Below are positions 44,998-54,132 of a stretch of 64,000 nucleotides of DNA, piece after piece. The notes under the pieces are model-generated. The model searched no databases and was not told the DNA's origin. It saw only the letters and a list, made by a program, of their open reading frames with translations. Numbering within the stretch: the stretch's first letter is position 1; every line of letters starts with the position of its first letter. This DNA comes from Acytostelium subglobosum LB1 (taxonomy: Eukaryota; Evosea; Eumycetozoa; Acytosteliales; Acytosteliaceae): contig NW_012236525.1 of NCBI RefSeq assembly GCF_000787575.1, positions 263,686 to 327,685 on the forward strand, in the 5' to 3' direction. The position numbers were made by a program, and so were the translations under genes.

Positions 44998-47243
44998 ATG
45001 GAGACAACAAAGAAATCAAAGAGTTCATCGACAAAGAAGTCAGAGAGACTCAAGCAACAACAACAACAACAACAGATGAGCTCACCTGATCTTGGAAATG
45101 ATGAAGAGCAACAGCAACAACAACAACAACAAGAGGAGGACGTTAATATGAGCGAGCCAATGCAACCTACACAATCACCACCTCCACCACAACCAAAGGA
45201 GAAGAAGAAGAAGGCAAAGGCATCAAAGTCTACAACCTCTTCCCAAACATCGGTCGATGATGATGTCGTTGCCCAGCCCCCTAGGACCCCAACCGCCCCA
45301 CTGAGGACTCCACAGCGCACACCTGCTCCTCAACAACCACAGACACCATTGAGTCGCCTGCTCACCCCCAGCCAAGGCACGCCAATGACCCCATCGAGGT
45401 CCAGCCTCACCCGTCTCAGAGAGAGAGAGGACATTGCTGATCTCACCCAGAAACTGGCCCCCATCGCCGGTGCCTTCCACCAGACCGCTCTGGACTACCA
45501 GCGCAAGCTCACTGATCTCTCCGATCAGTTGAAGGGCAAGGACAACGAGCTGGCCAACCTGCGTGCCAAGTTGGCCGAAAGCGAGAAGTCATTCCAGACC
45601 GAGAACAACCGCCTGGAGGAGGCCACCGAGAATCTCGAGAGCACACAACTCAATCTGAAGCGCGTGGAGGAGCAGCTGCTAAACGAGCGCAACCATCACC
45701 AGCATAGACTCGATGAGGCGATAGAGAAAATCACTCTCCAGCAGAGCACCCTCCAGGCCTCACTCACCAGCGAGGTACACAAACTCCGCAATGAGTTGGA
45801 CATTGTCAAGGCTAACAACAGCCGACTCGAATCAGACCTTGCCACCAAGGAGAGCAGTGCCGCCGAGAAGACACAGAAGTTGCTTGGAGCCGAGTATGAG
45901 AGAATGAAGGGCAAGCAAGAGGAGCTACGCACCACAATCAAACACAGAGAGAACGACATCAGAAGATTGAAAGAGGAGATCCTTGTCAAGGTATGTTATG
46001 AATGAGTGAGTGATCATCGCATGATCAGACACTAACCCTCTCAATCAATCAATAATATCCAGGACAAACAATTGTCAGATGCTCGCACTACAGAAGCCGA
46101 ACATAAACAAACAATTGAATCACATGAGAGGAGGATAGAGGACATTATGGAGTCCCAAGGTAGGGACTTGGAGCAATTGCTGGCGGCAGAGATGGGCAAT
46201 CAGAGTGCCCGCATCATGGAGCTCGAGTCACTCATTCACTCCAACGATATTGACAAGGATGAACTGCGCAGTCAGCTCAACGTCCTCCAGGACCAACAGA
46301 CCGACATCTCAGTAAAGAACCATGAGCTGGAGGACCAGATCCATCACCTCACCACCCAGCTGCGTCAGAAGGACGAGAGTCTTGCCAAGGCCGTGTCGGA
46401 CAATGCCGAGCAAAGGAAGGAGAATGTACGTCTACAGGCTGAGATCAGCACCAAAGACCTCAAGATCAACATGCTGCATAAGGACGTGCACAACAAAGAG
46501 TTGCGCAACAGCAAGGCACAGGAACAGATCGCCGACCTCAGCACACAGGTCCAGATGATCACCAGTATTCACGTTTCCGAGCCAGAAGTCCCACTGACAA
46601 ATGTGATCCAGCACCTGAGGGATGCCATCCAGAACATTGAGACACAGGTGTACAAGAAACCTAGAAATGAAGATGATTATCAATTTGGTGGAATGCCTGT
46701 GCAGCAGAATGAGATGCACGAGCAGCAGCACGAGCAGCAACAGGTTCAAGGCGACCAGGAGATGGAGGCACCACCCGTGGAGCCATCTGCGTCAATCAAT
46801 TCAGTAGACGTTGAGAGTGGACTGATTCAGTTGAAGCTAGTCAATATGTCGATTGCCGACTGGAAGTTGATCGTGCACCCAGCTGTCGGAGACAAGCGTG
46901 GATTCCACATTAAGGCCAGCACGGAGCCAAGCACCCACTTGGTCAACGTTTGGGTTGGACGCTCACGTCTTCAGAATGACGAGCAACTGCCATTCCAAAA
47001 CACCGAGCTCTATTGGGATCGCAAGAATGTTTGGGGTTCAGTCACCGAAGGAACCAAGATCTTCCTTCTCACAGAGACTGGTGCGGAGGTTGAAGTGATC
47101 ACCTTGCCAAAGGATGGCAAATACACACCAAATAATGTAAGTACATACACATTGCAATCAATTAATTCCAATCACTAACTGACTGATCAATCAATCAATC
47201 AATCAAACATAAACAGGGCTCATCCAACTGTTTAATTATGTAA
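44998..47243 (+). CDS. NE81: Lamin of the NE81 type, 3 exons, CaaX on a mini-exon
   Basis: Exons 44998-45990, 46063-47136 and 47217-47243 encode 697 aa. The Gln-rich head holds a basic nuclear signal (KEKKKKAKASKS) and S/TP sites near the rod (SQGTPMTPSRSSLTRLRERE), as in lamins phosphorylated by CDK1. A coiled-coil rod covers about 135-520. The tail (about 576-690) reads as a lamin-tail Ig-fold (VDVESGLIQLKLVNMSIADW ... VWGSVTEGTKIFLLTETGAE). Exon 3 encodes only GSSNCLIM and a stop: a CaaX prenylation box. Reading through intron 2 would instead end in a non-CaaX tail. NE81 is the described Dictyostelium lamin, farnesylated and underlying the nuclear envelope. Confidence 0.93.
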
Positions 47244-47542
47244 GAGAACACATTTAATAAACTATATTGACGAGTATTAATACATTGGATGTTGGCAATT
47301 TGTATGTTCAATTTGTAGACAATGTCCACTTGCTCATCCAATGACTGGGTGAGGAGGCATTCTTCAATTGTGATGGGGGAAAAGGTTGATTCGGACTAAA
47401 AATAATTAATAAGATGGACTAAAGCTTGAAAGTGATTGTAGTCAATCTCAATGGAGTACTATTAGTAAATTTATATATAAAGACTCTTATTTGATTGATT
47501 TATTCATTCAATCCAACAATCAATAATATTCTTTTTAAAACT

Positions 47543-47974
47543 ATGAAAAATATTGCCAAGATTTTTATTTTCATCTCTTTTATTGTTACCATTGCTTATT
47601 GCCAAGGGTCTCCAAATAATGACATATTATCAAGTAGTGATTCTGAGAATCAATTGGACAACCAAATTATAAACTACCAGAATAAGTTGAAAGAAAATAA
47701 TGATACTTTAAATCAATATTACCAACGTTTGAATGATATCAAATCAAGAACTATAGCTACAGATGCCAACTCCTATAATACAAGGATTCAAATTTTAGTT
47801 ATTGAATCAAAGATTCTCGACTTGAAAAAGGAGGGACAAGAGCTCACAAAGATAAATGACCTTAAATCAATAATGAATTTATTCAATAAGTTTGGTAAAT
47901 CAATAAACTTTACCAGTTTATTAATAATAATAATAAATAAGTCATTTTTTTGTCAACATATATTAATAAATTAG
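47543..47974 (+). CDS. Small AT-rich secreted protein of unknown function (143 aa)
   Basis: The start at 47543 (MKNIAKIFIFISFIVTIAYCQG) gives a textbook signal peptide and cleavage site; an in-frame upstream ATG at 47495 would bury it. The mature part is helical and Asn/Gln/Lys-rich with a coiled-coil-like stretch (IINYQNKLKENNDTLNQYYQ). No cysteines form a pattern, and no family is recognised. The coding sequence is much more AT-rich than its neighbours, using AAT, ATA and TTA codons. The last 25 residues (IIIINKSFFCQHILIN) read like untranslated sequence, so an unseen intron near 47898 is possible. Confidence 0.6.
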   Translation: MKNIAKIFIFISFIVTIAYCQGSPNNDILSSSDSENQLDNQIINYQNKLKENNDTLNQYYQRLNDIKSRTIATDANSYNTRIQILVIESKILDLKKEGQELTKINDLKSIMNLFNKFGKSINFTSLLIIIINKSFFCQHILIN

Positions 47975-48168
47975 ATTGATATTGATTAATATTTCTAAAT
48001 CATCTTGAAGATAATTAACACAATTTAATTAATATTAAATAAGATTGGAATTTGAATTAAAATCATCCAAATCCCAAAATCCATACTTTTTTTGGGAAAG
48101 ATGACCTTTTTCTTGGTTTCAATATCAAACAGTTACTTATATTACTTACTTATTTACTTTAAATAGAT

Positions 48169-48948
48169 ATGTCTACTCACTCCTCTCTTATGAGTGCTGC
48201 GGCAATGGGAGAGTCATTAAGAGTATTGGATATGATCAGGAATGATAGATCTTTGGATGTGAATCAGGTCGATTCAAAAGGTTATACACCATTGCATCTG
48301 GCATGTTCATTGGGTCACTTCGATGTGGTTCACGTATTGATCAATGAGGGCAATGCAAGATTCGACCAAGCTGATCGAAAGGACTGCACTGCATTGTTCA
48401 AGGCGGCACAGGCCGGACAACCTGGCATTGTTGAGTTGCTCATCAAGAAGGGCGCTCAGATCAACAAGCAGGACGATGATCATGCCACACCATTGTTTGC
48501 CGCCTGCGAGGCTGCTTGCAATACCTCCACCGCCAGAGATGGTGTGTCAAGAGGCGCTGGCAATGCGTCATCCATCTACACCGACATCGTGTCGCTGTTG
48601 CTCAAGGCCAATGCCAATGTATCGATTCGAAACAAGTCTGGCAAGACATCATTGATGATGGCAGTACGTTCAAAACATCTTCAGTTGGTAAAGCTACTTC
48701 TAGATGCAGGTGCAGTCGTTGACGATCGTGATACACTAGGTATATCAGTGATGGATTATTCAGAGGGTGACAAGGACATCCAAGCAATACTGCTCGGTAA
48801 GCCACTGCCTAGTGTTGTCTCTGGAATCAACACTACAACAACATCATCTGCGTCCACTACTTCTGCCAGGCCCACCAACTGTACCAAATGTTCTGCATCA
48901 CTTGGCTCTTCGGCCAAGTTCTGCTCCAAGTGTGGAACACGTGTCTAG
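48169..48948 (+). CDS. Ankyrin-repeat protein with C-terminal zinc ribbon (259 aa)
   Basis: Intronless. About five ankyrin repeats span residues 5-205, with clear units GYTPLHLACSLGHFDVVHVL, CTALFKAAQAGQPGIVELL, ATPLFAACEAA and KTSLMMAVRSKHLQLVKLLL; one repeat has an insertion of about 20 residues. A Thr/Ser linker leads to a C-terminal zinc ribbon (CTKCSASLGSSAKFCSKCG). Ankyrin repeats mediate protein binding; the ribbon is of the short treble/zinc-ribbon type common at protein ends. The specific partner or compartment cannot be inferred. Confidence 0.88.
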   Translation: MSTHSSLMSAAAMGESLRVLDMIRNDRSLDVNQVDSKGYTPLHLACSLGHFDVVHVLINEGNARFDQADRKDCTALFKAAQAGQPGIVELLIKKGAQINKQDDDHATPLFAACEAACNTSTARDGVSRGAGNASSIYTDIVSLLLKANANVSIRNKSGKTSLMMAVRSKHLQLVKLLLDAGAVVDDRDTLGISVMDYSEGDKDIQAILLGKPLPSVVSGINTTTTSSASTTSARPTNCTKCSASLGSSAKFCSKCGTRV

Positions 48949-48958
48949 TCCATTGTAT

Positions 48959-49000
<42 letters not shown>
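48959..49000. repeat. TCAA tetranucleotide microsatellite
   Basis: About ten uninterrupted AATC/TCAA units just after the stop codon of the ankyrin gene, in its probable 3' UTR. The same unit recurs in many introns of this window. Confidence 0.9.
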
Positions 49001-49118
49001 CAATGTATCATACTAGTAACATATTTATAAGATAATAAAGGCAATTACAAAAGTAAACTGCCCATCCAGTTCTTGTTGGAGAGTGACCTTGAATTACAAC
49101 CTTTCAGATGATTGGGTG

Positions 49119-49229
49119 ACGATCGACAATATCATCAAGACTCTTGATCTTTCAGGTGGCAAAACTGTCAATGTCGTCCTTTGATACCACCTGGAAGATC
49201 TCAAGTGTCTTGATGATATTGTCGATCGT
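49119..49229. repeat. Imperfect inverted repeat, ~41-43 nt arms, 27-nt loop
   Basis: The left arm (49119-49159, beginning ACGATCGACAATATCATC) pairs with the right arm (49187-49229, ending GATGATATTGTCGATCGT). The first 23 positions pair perfectly; the rest pair with one mismatch and two or three one-base bulges. The loop is 49160-49186. It could be a foldback element, an inverted gene fragment or the source of a hairpin RNA. Confidence 0.75.
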
Positions 49230-49236
49230 TCCTTAG

Positions 49237-49470
49237 TTAAACACCATTGTTGATCAACTTGGGGCTTTTAGGATAAAGAGGGAAACGAGGGAAGATCCAA
49301 GACTGTCTGAATCGCTTAGAGTAATGAAGAATTACTATGAACTAGTAGATGAAGGCCATTTCTACACCACTGCAATGATACTCAATCCAAACACCAAGAT
49401 GAGCTTTCTTGAGAACATATGGGAGAAGAAGTGGAAAGACACTTCCAGGAATGTATATTTATATATCTAG
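49237..49470 (+). mobile_element. hAT-family DNA transposon remnant (transposase fragment)
   Basis: A 78-codon open segment without a start of its own reads LGAFRIKRETREDPRLSESL then YYELVDEGHFYTTAMILNPN and FLENIWEKKW before a stop. This matches the hAT transposase region preceding the dimerisation domain (YY......YxxAxxLxPxxKxxYxxxxW). The N-terminal transposase parts and the hATC domain are not visible nearby, so it is a degraded copy. It lies just after the inverted repeat at 49119-49229; a common origin is possible. Confidence 0.65.
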
Positions 49471-49895
49471 TCTAGATAAAGAGATAGACGGACCATGGGT
49501 TGAACAAACTATCCTTTGGCAAAAATCACCATACAAGCTGGTTCCTTGAACCTTCACATTCGGATCCTGGACCAACATTAACTTGGGCCTTAATTATACA
49601 TATGATTATACAGTATGATATATATATATATATAAATTAATTATTATTTAAAAATAGTAGAATACTACCCTCCAGAGACTGTTATCCAAGCTTGGAGTCT
49701 CATAAGTTGAGAAGAACCATCTACATTTTAATTATTAAATTATCTTATTGGTTAAAAATATTAAAATAACATCCTTTAATTGGTTATGATCTTAAATTGT
49801 TGTTATGGGATTGTCAAGAGATTAAATAGGTAATTTCGACGACTATTTAGGTGACCAATGACCACCCAGGTCATATAAAATTGTTTATTAGTTGT
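49471..49895. other. AT-rich intergenic DNA downstream of the transposon remnant
   Basis: About 425 bases, strongly AT-rich (TATATATATATATATAAATT near 49617-49635). No transposon end repeats or coding segments could be recognised. The proximal part may be further decayed transposon sequence. The stretch 49001-49118 before the inverted repeat is also empty. Confidence 0.45.
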
Positions 49896-52109
49896 TCAGA
49901 CAGAGTAAACAGCAAATGTTGTCGCGATTTGATTGGATAGGAAGAATGAAGTACCCGCATATTGAAGATACTCTCCTTTTGGGATGTTGTAGAATACAAA
50001 ACCTTCACTATTTCCAAGATCCAACAAGAACCAGTTGTCTGCATTTTGATCACATTTCACCAATTGTCCAGCACCACTCAAACATCGACCATTGTTTGCT
50101 ACGATCCTGTATCCAATGTTGTCTCCAATGTCATCATTATTGTTGCTGGCCATTGTCATTGTGAAGTATTGAACTGGATTGGTCATGGTTGGTGAGGGTG
50201 GACCAAAGGCAATTGATTTTCCATTTTGGATCAAGGCCTGTGCGCCAGATTGGAAGACATATGTACGACCAAGACCTGGATTGTTACCTCGTACCAACTT
50301 GAAGCCTGGTTCGACAACTGGGAATGTTTGATTACCATATGGGATCGTGGGGAAAGGTCCTGGGACCGCCTCACACTCCTCGGTTGGGTCCCAAGAGCCA
50401 CTAGGGTCACGTGATGGCATGGGCATTGGAGTTGTGTCGGGCACACTTAGGTTGGCCTGTGAGAAGTCCAACGAACGAGTTAAATCTGACATGTGGTTCC
50501 TTCTATATGTCGACACATAAGGGCACATAACATCCTCTGGTGAATATCCATTGGCCATTGCCCACTGCTCGATGAACATGATCACTGAAGTATGATCTGA
50601 TGGTTCAGTGAATACCACACTGCCACTGCTCCATGGTGAGACAATGAAGGCTGGCACTCGGTAGCCTGGTCCAATGGGGGCTGCACCGTCCACATTGATC
50701 CATTCGTCGAGGGTACCAATGGGCGCCACAGGGGGAGGGTAGTGGTCCCAGAAACCGCCTGTCTCGTCGTAGTTAATGATGAGCACCGTGTCCTCCCATG
50801 AACTGCCATTCTTGATCGCATTGACTACCTGCTGGGTTAGCCACTGGCCAGCCATCGGTCCATTGTCTGGATGCTCGGACAGTTCAGTTGGTCCGACGAC
50901 CCATGAGATCTGTGGCAGTGTGCCATTCATCGCGTGGCCAAAGAATGAATCGAGGCCCCAATTATCAATACCATTGACTCGTAATGGTGACATCTTTGTT
51001 GACTTTTGATATTGTTCAAACCACTCCAAGGCATTATCATCAAAATTATCAATGTCCTGGTATACACGCCATGTGATGCCAGCCTTCTCCAATATCTCTG
51101 GATAGGTTAACCAAATGAATGGTGGTGTCTCTGTGTTCTCGGTCACTGGGCCGCGAGGTGTGGTTCCTCGCGGGTCAATCATACCCGTCCACAGTACGAG
51201 ACGATTGGGGTTGGTCGAGCCCATGATTGATTCAAAGTATTTGTCAGCAATGGTGAACTGACTGGCCAACTCATAATAAAATGGTAGGTTTGAGGGTGCA
51301 AGGTATCCAAGTGAGTTTGGCGTGTTGCCCACTGGCCAGTTATTGTTTGATCCATTGTTCCATGCATCGTGATTGCCTTGCCAGAAGTTTGAACCGCCCA
51401 ATGTGCATCCGGCCTTGGGTCCTGTGATCATCCATGGCAATGACGAGTTCACTCCATTATGTTTGTCCGGTGAGTTTGGATCGGGTTGATAGAATATGCT
51501 GTTGCCATTATCCTGGACCATTGCATTTGGGTCCTTATAGTTACACACGCCTCCAAGTATGCCATAATAATTATCAAATGCTCTATTCTCTTGCATGAAT
51601 ATGACTATATGCTTGATCTTGGTAAGTCCAACAACGTTGCTGGCACCCTTATCACATGTGTCATTCACTCCTGGACCATTTGATATGCAGCCTGTGGAAC
51701 AGGTCCACCTCCATGACGGGAACAATCCCTCGCCCTCACATTGGTACAATGAATTGGGATCGAGGGATGCGCAGTCCTTGCCAGACTGCTTGGCTAGCAC
51801 GGAACCACAATGATCGGCATTGTCTGGACATGTGCAAGATATGTCGTCTGGCACACAAGTGTCTGAGGCAGACTGTGAATCACTCTTGTGGCATCCATTT
51901 GGACAACTGAATCTACGCACTGGAGGCTGTCCCCTCGTTACACATTGATACAAGTCTGTTGAGTTGAGTCCACAAGTCTTTGTAAAGTGTGATCCACAAT
52001 ATGCTCTATTGTCCATACATATACAATTGTCGGCATTGACAAATGTGACCAACAACAGAGCAGTCGTTGTCAACATTAGTATTAATATACATGATTGATT
52101 ATAATTCAT
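49896..52109 (-). CDS. Secreted phosphoesterase-family phospholipase C with Cys-rich repeats (737 aa)
   Basis: Intronless. After a signal peptide (about 1-26) come two tandem Cys-rich repeats of about 60 residues, CICMDNRAYCGS...C and CTCPDNADHCGS...C, resembling small carbohydrate- or chitin-binding modules. The catalytic domain (about 160-570) has the bacterial-type phosphoesterase motifs KIKHIVIFMQENRAFDNYYG, NRLVLWTGMIDPRG, INYDETGGFWDHYPPP and SDHTSVIMFIEQWA, the metal/phosphate-binding residues of non-specific phospholipases C and acid phosphatase AcpA. The last 110 residues (NNGRCLSGAGQLVKCDQNA, GEYLQYAG) look like a beta-trefoil lectin. It probably cleaves phospholipid head groups outside the cell or in phagosomes. 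Confidence 0.9.
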   Translation of the reverse strand: MNYNQSCILILMLTTTALLLVTFVNADNCICMDNRAYCGSHFTKTCGLNSTDLYQCVTRGQPPVRRFSCPNGCHKSDSQSASDTCVPDDISCTCPDNADHCGSVLAKQSGKDCASLDPNSLYQCEGEGLFPSWRWTCSTGCISNGPGVNDTCDKGASNVVGLTKIKHIVIFMQENRAFDNYYGILGGVCNYKDPNAMVQDNGNSIFYQPDPNSPDKHNGVNSSLPWMITGPKAGCTLGGSNFWQGNHDAWNNGSNNNWPVGNTPNSLGYLAPSNLPFYYELASQFTIADKYFESIMGSTNPNRLVLWTGMIDPRGTTPRGPVTENTETPPFIWLTYPEILEKAGITWRVYQDIDNFDDNALEWFEQYQKSTKMSPLRVNGIDNWGLDSFFGHAMNGTLPQISWVVGPTELSEHPDNGPMAGQWLTQQVVNAIKNGSSWEDTVLIINYDETGGFWDHYPPPVAPIGTLDEWINVDGAAPIGPGYRVPAFIVSPWSSGSVVFTEPSDHTSVIMFIEQWAMANGYSPEDVMCPYVSTYRRNHMSDLTRSLDFSQANLSVPDTTPMPMPSRDPSGSWDPTEECEAVPGPFPTIPYGNQTFPVVEPGFKLVRGNNPGLGRTYVFQSGAQALIQNGKSIAFGPPSPTMTNPVQYFTMTMASNNNDDIGDNIGYRIVANNGRCLSGAGQLVKCDQNADNWFLLDLGNSEGFVFYNIPKGEYLQYAGTSFFLSNQIATTFAVYSV

Positions 52110-52564
52110 TGTTGTTATATATACATATTAATAGTAATATAGGTTGTTGGTTGATTGATTGATTGAATGAATGAATGAATGGATGGATGGACGAAGCGTG
52201 ATAAAGTGATGGTGATCGCACTATTCCATCCATCTCACACCCTCACACACACATGATCATGTGATCGCCAGTCCAATCACCACACCAGATACACACCGTC
52301 TCACACACATCACATGCTGTTCAATTCTGATGAAGGTGGTTGTTCAAAGGTTGGATTGGAGGTATGAACCTGGCGCCAGGGTTGTGCTGGTGAGCATGCC
52401 AGGCATGGCCCAGGTCTTTTCAATCAATCGCACCTCCTGTTCAATCTTTGGATTGATGTTCGTAAAAGGGATGTAGACCATCATCATCACCTTAGGTTAT
52501 CCTACTCTACAGTGTTTGTTTTGTTTGATTGTATTGTGTTGCTCGCTCGCTCGCTCGCATCCTA
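52110..52564. other. Intergenic region, PLC promoter / rhodanese-like 3' flank
   Basis: 455 bases with TTGATTGATTGA and GAATGAATGAATG runs (52150-52185), a CACACACA run and GCTCGCTCGCTCGCTCGC at 52541-52558. No gene seen. Confidence 0.55.
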
Positions 52565-53599
52565 TTATTTATTCTCATTCTTGTTCCAATGGCGAATGCC
52601 TCCTTCAAGTATCTGAACACTAATGGGTAAGGTAGGGTCAGCATTGATTGAACATGTACGATGTGACGATGAAACACTTACTTGCTGTAACCTGAACCGA
52701 TGGCCATCTCGGCTGCCATGGCACTGCGACCATTGTTGGCAGAGTAGAAAATCAGACGGTCTTCTGGCTGCACCTTGGTGAAGCCATACTTCTCCTTCCA
52801 CTGAGCGCCAGTGAGCTTTAAACTCTTCTGCCAGAAGTTGGAGTCATCCACCAACTTAACCTTTGTCTCCTCCTTCTTCTTGCCCTTTCCCTTCTGAGAC
52901 TTTTGCTTCTGTTTCTTCTCATTCTCAATCTGATCCTCTGTCTTTGTAATCTCATACTCCACTATTGTTTGTTTGATTGATCGTTTGATTGAGCGAGTGA
53001 GGTCAGTGAATGAATGAATGATTGATCGATGGATGAGACATACTTGGCATGTTGTTGCTCTGCTTGATGGGGGAGTCACCAAAGAACTCCTTGGGATCAC
53101 GGAGATCGATGAGTGTGTATGGTTGGGAGGCACCGGTGAGTAGCTCCTTCAGCTGTTCGTAGGTGATGGTTGGTACGGGTGATGAGACAGACTTCTGCTC
53201 GGTGGTGGTCTTGGAATGTGCCCTCGACAGCAGCACAGTGGTCGTGTCATTCTTGTCCAACTTGTTGTTTCTTGGCTTGAGCAATGCCTTCTTGTTCACC
53301 TTGTCATCGACGGTGGTGGCTGCAGCCACCTTTGGTGTGCCATCCTCATTCTGCTCCTGTATGTTGTCACTGTCCTCTTTGCTGCTGGCCTTCTCCTTCT
53401 TTGGTGCCTTCTCCTTCTTTGGTTTCTTAGCATCTGTTGCGAATGATCTTGTTGTTGTTGATGTTATTGATGAGACCATTGATGCTGATGTATTGTTGAA
53501 CAATGAAGAGGAAGTGATGACATTGTTATTACGCAACAACATTGTACATCCACGACTTGCTCCTCTACTCAATAGTAATCCTCCAATTATAGATGCCAT
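52565..53599 (-). CDS. Mitochondrial rhodanese-like protein lacking the catalytic Cys, 3 exons
   Basis: Exons 53599-53044, 52961-52682 and 52619-52565 encode 296 aa. The N terminus is Ser/Thr/Arg-rich without acids up to TTTRSFATDAKK, a typical mitochondrial presequence with an R-S-F cleavage context. A Lys-rich spacer follows, then a rhodanese fold: TYEQLKELL, YTLIDLRDPKEFFGDSPI, and GYSNVQILEGGIRHW at the end (last exon). The active-site loop reads YSANNGRSAMAA where active rhodaneses have CxxGxR[ST], so the sulfur-accepting Cys is replaced by Ser. A Lys/Gln-rich insertion (about 190-225) splits the domain. A binding or regulatory role is more likely than sulfurtransfer. Confidence 0.85.
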
Positions 53600-54132
53600 C
53601 CTATTATATATATATTATGTGTATTTAGTTGTCGTCTTTTGTAGATGTTCGGATCATAGAATGAATGTCATCCTCCCACTTTCGAGTGTCGACTTTCATT
53701 CATGATCACCTGGACCATTTCATTTTAAAATAAAACTTGTCAACGTTACTCTACATTATTTATGTTTGGTCAATCAAACAATCACAACAATATCAACATT
53801 TATAATCACAAACAAACAAACAACATACATAGATATTGATTGTTATCCAACAATGGGAATAAGGATATAAAGTTGTTTGATCATGTCATATGACTTGATT
53901 GACCAACACGATGAACACCTCATCACTTCACCACACTCCATTCATTCATTCATGTTGGGGTTGTCAAAGCAAACACTTATGAATCTGAGTTCTTGGGTGA
54001 GTCCTCCTAGTCATGAGGTCGCAACTCAAACACCAATGGACATCATCCCAGTTATTCTCCTCTTGTTCTATTACTAGTTAGTAGTTGTACTAAATATATA
54101 TAAAAGTAAGATAAGATAAGATAAGAAGAAAG
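53600..54132. promoter_or_regulatory. Divergent intergenic region, rhodanese-like gene and kinase
   Basis: 533 bases between divergent starts. AT-rich segments flank both starts (ATATATATA near 53605, AAGATAAGATAAGATAAG at 54106-54128). Short frames within are not convincing. Confidence 0.5.

Noticed and set aside
48959-49000. CRISPR-like regular repeat
   Set aside because: It is a plain tetranucleotide microsatellite without spacers; no CRISPR array exists in the window.
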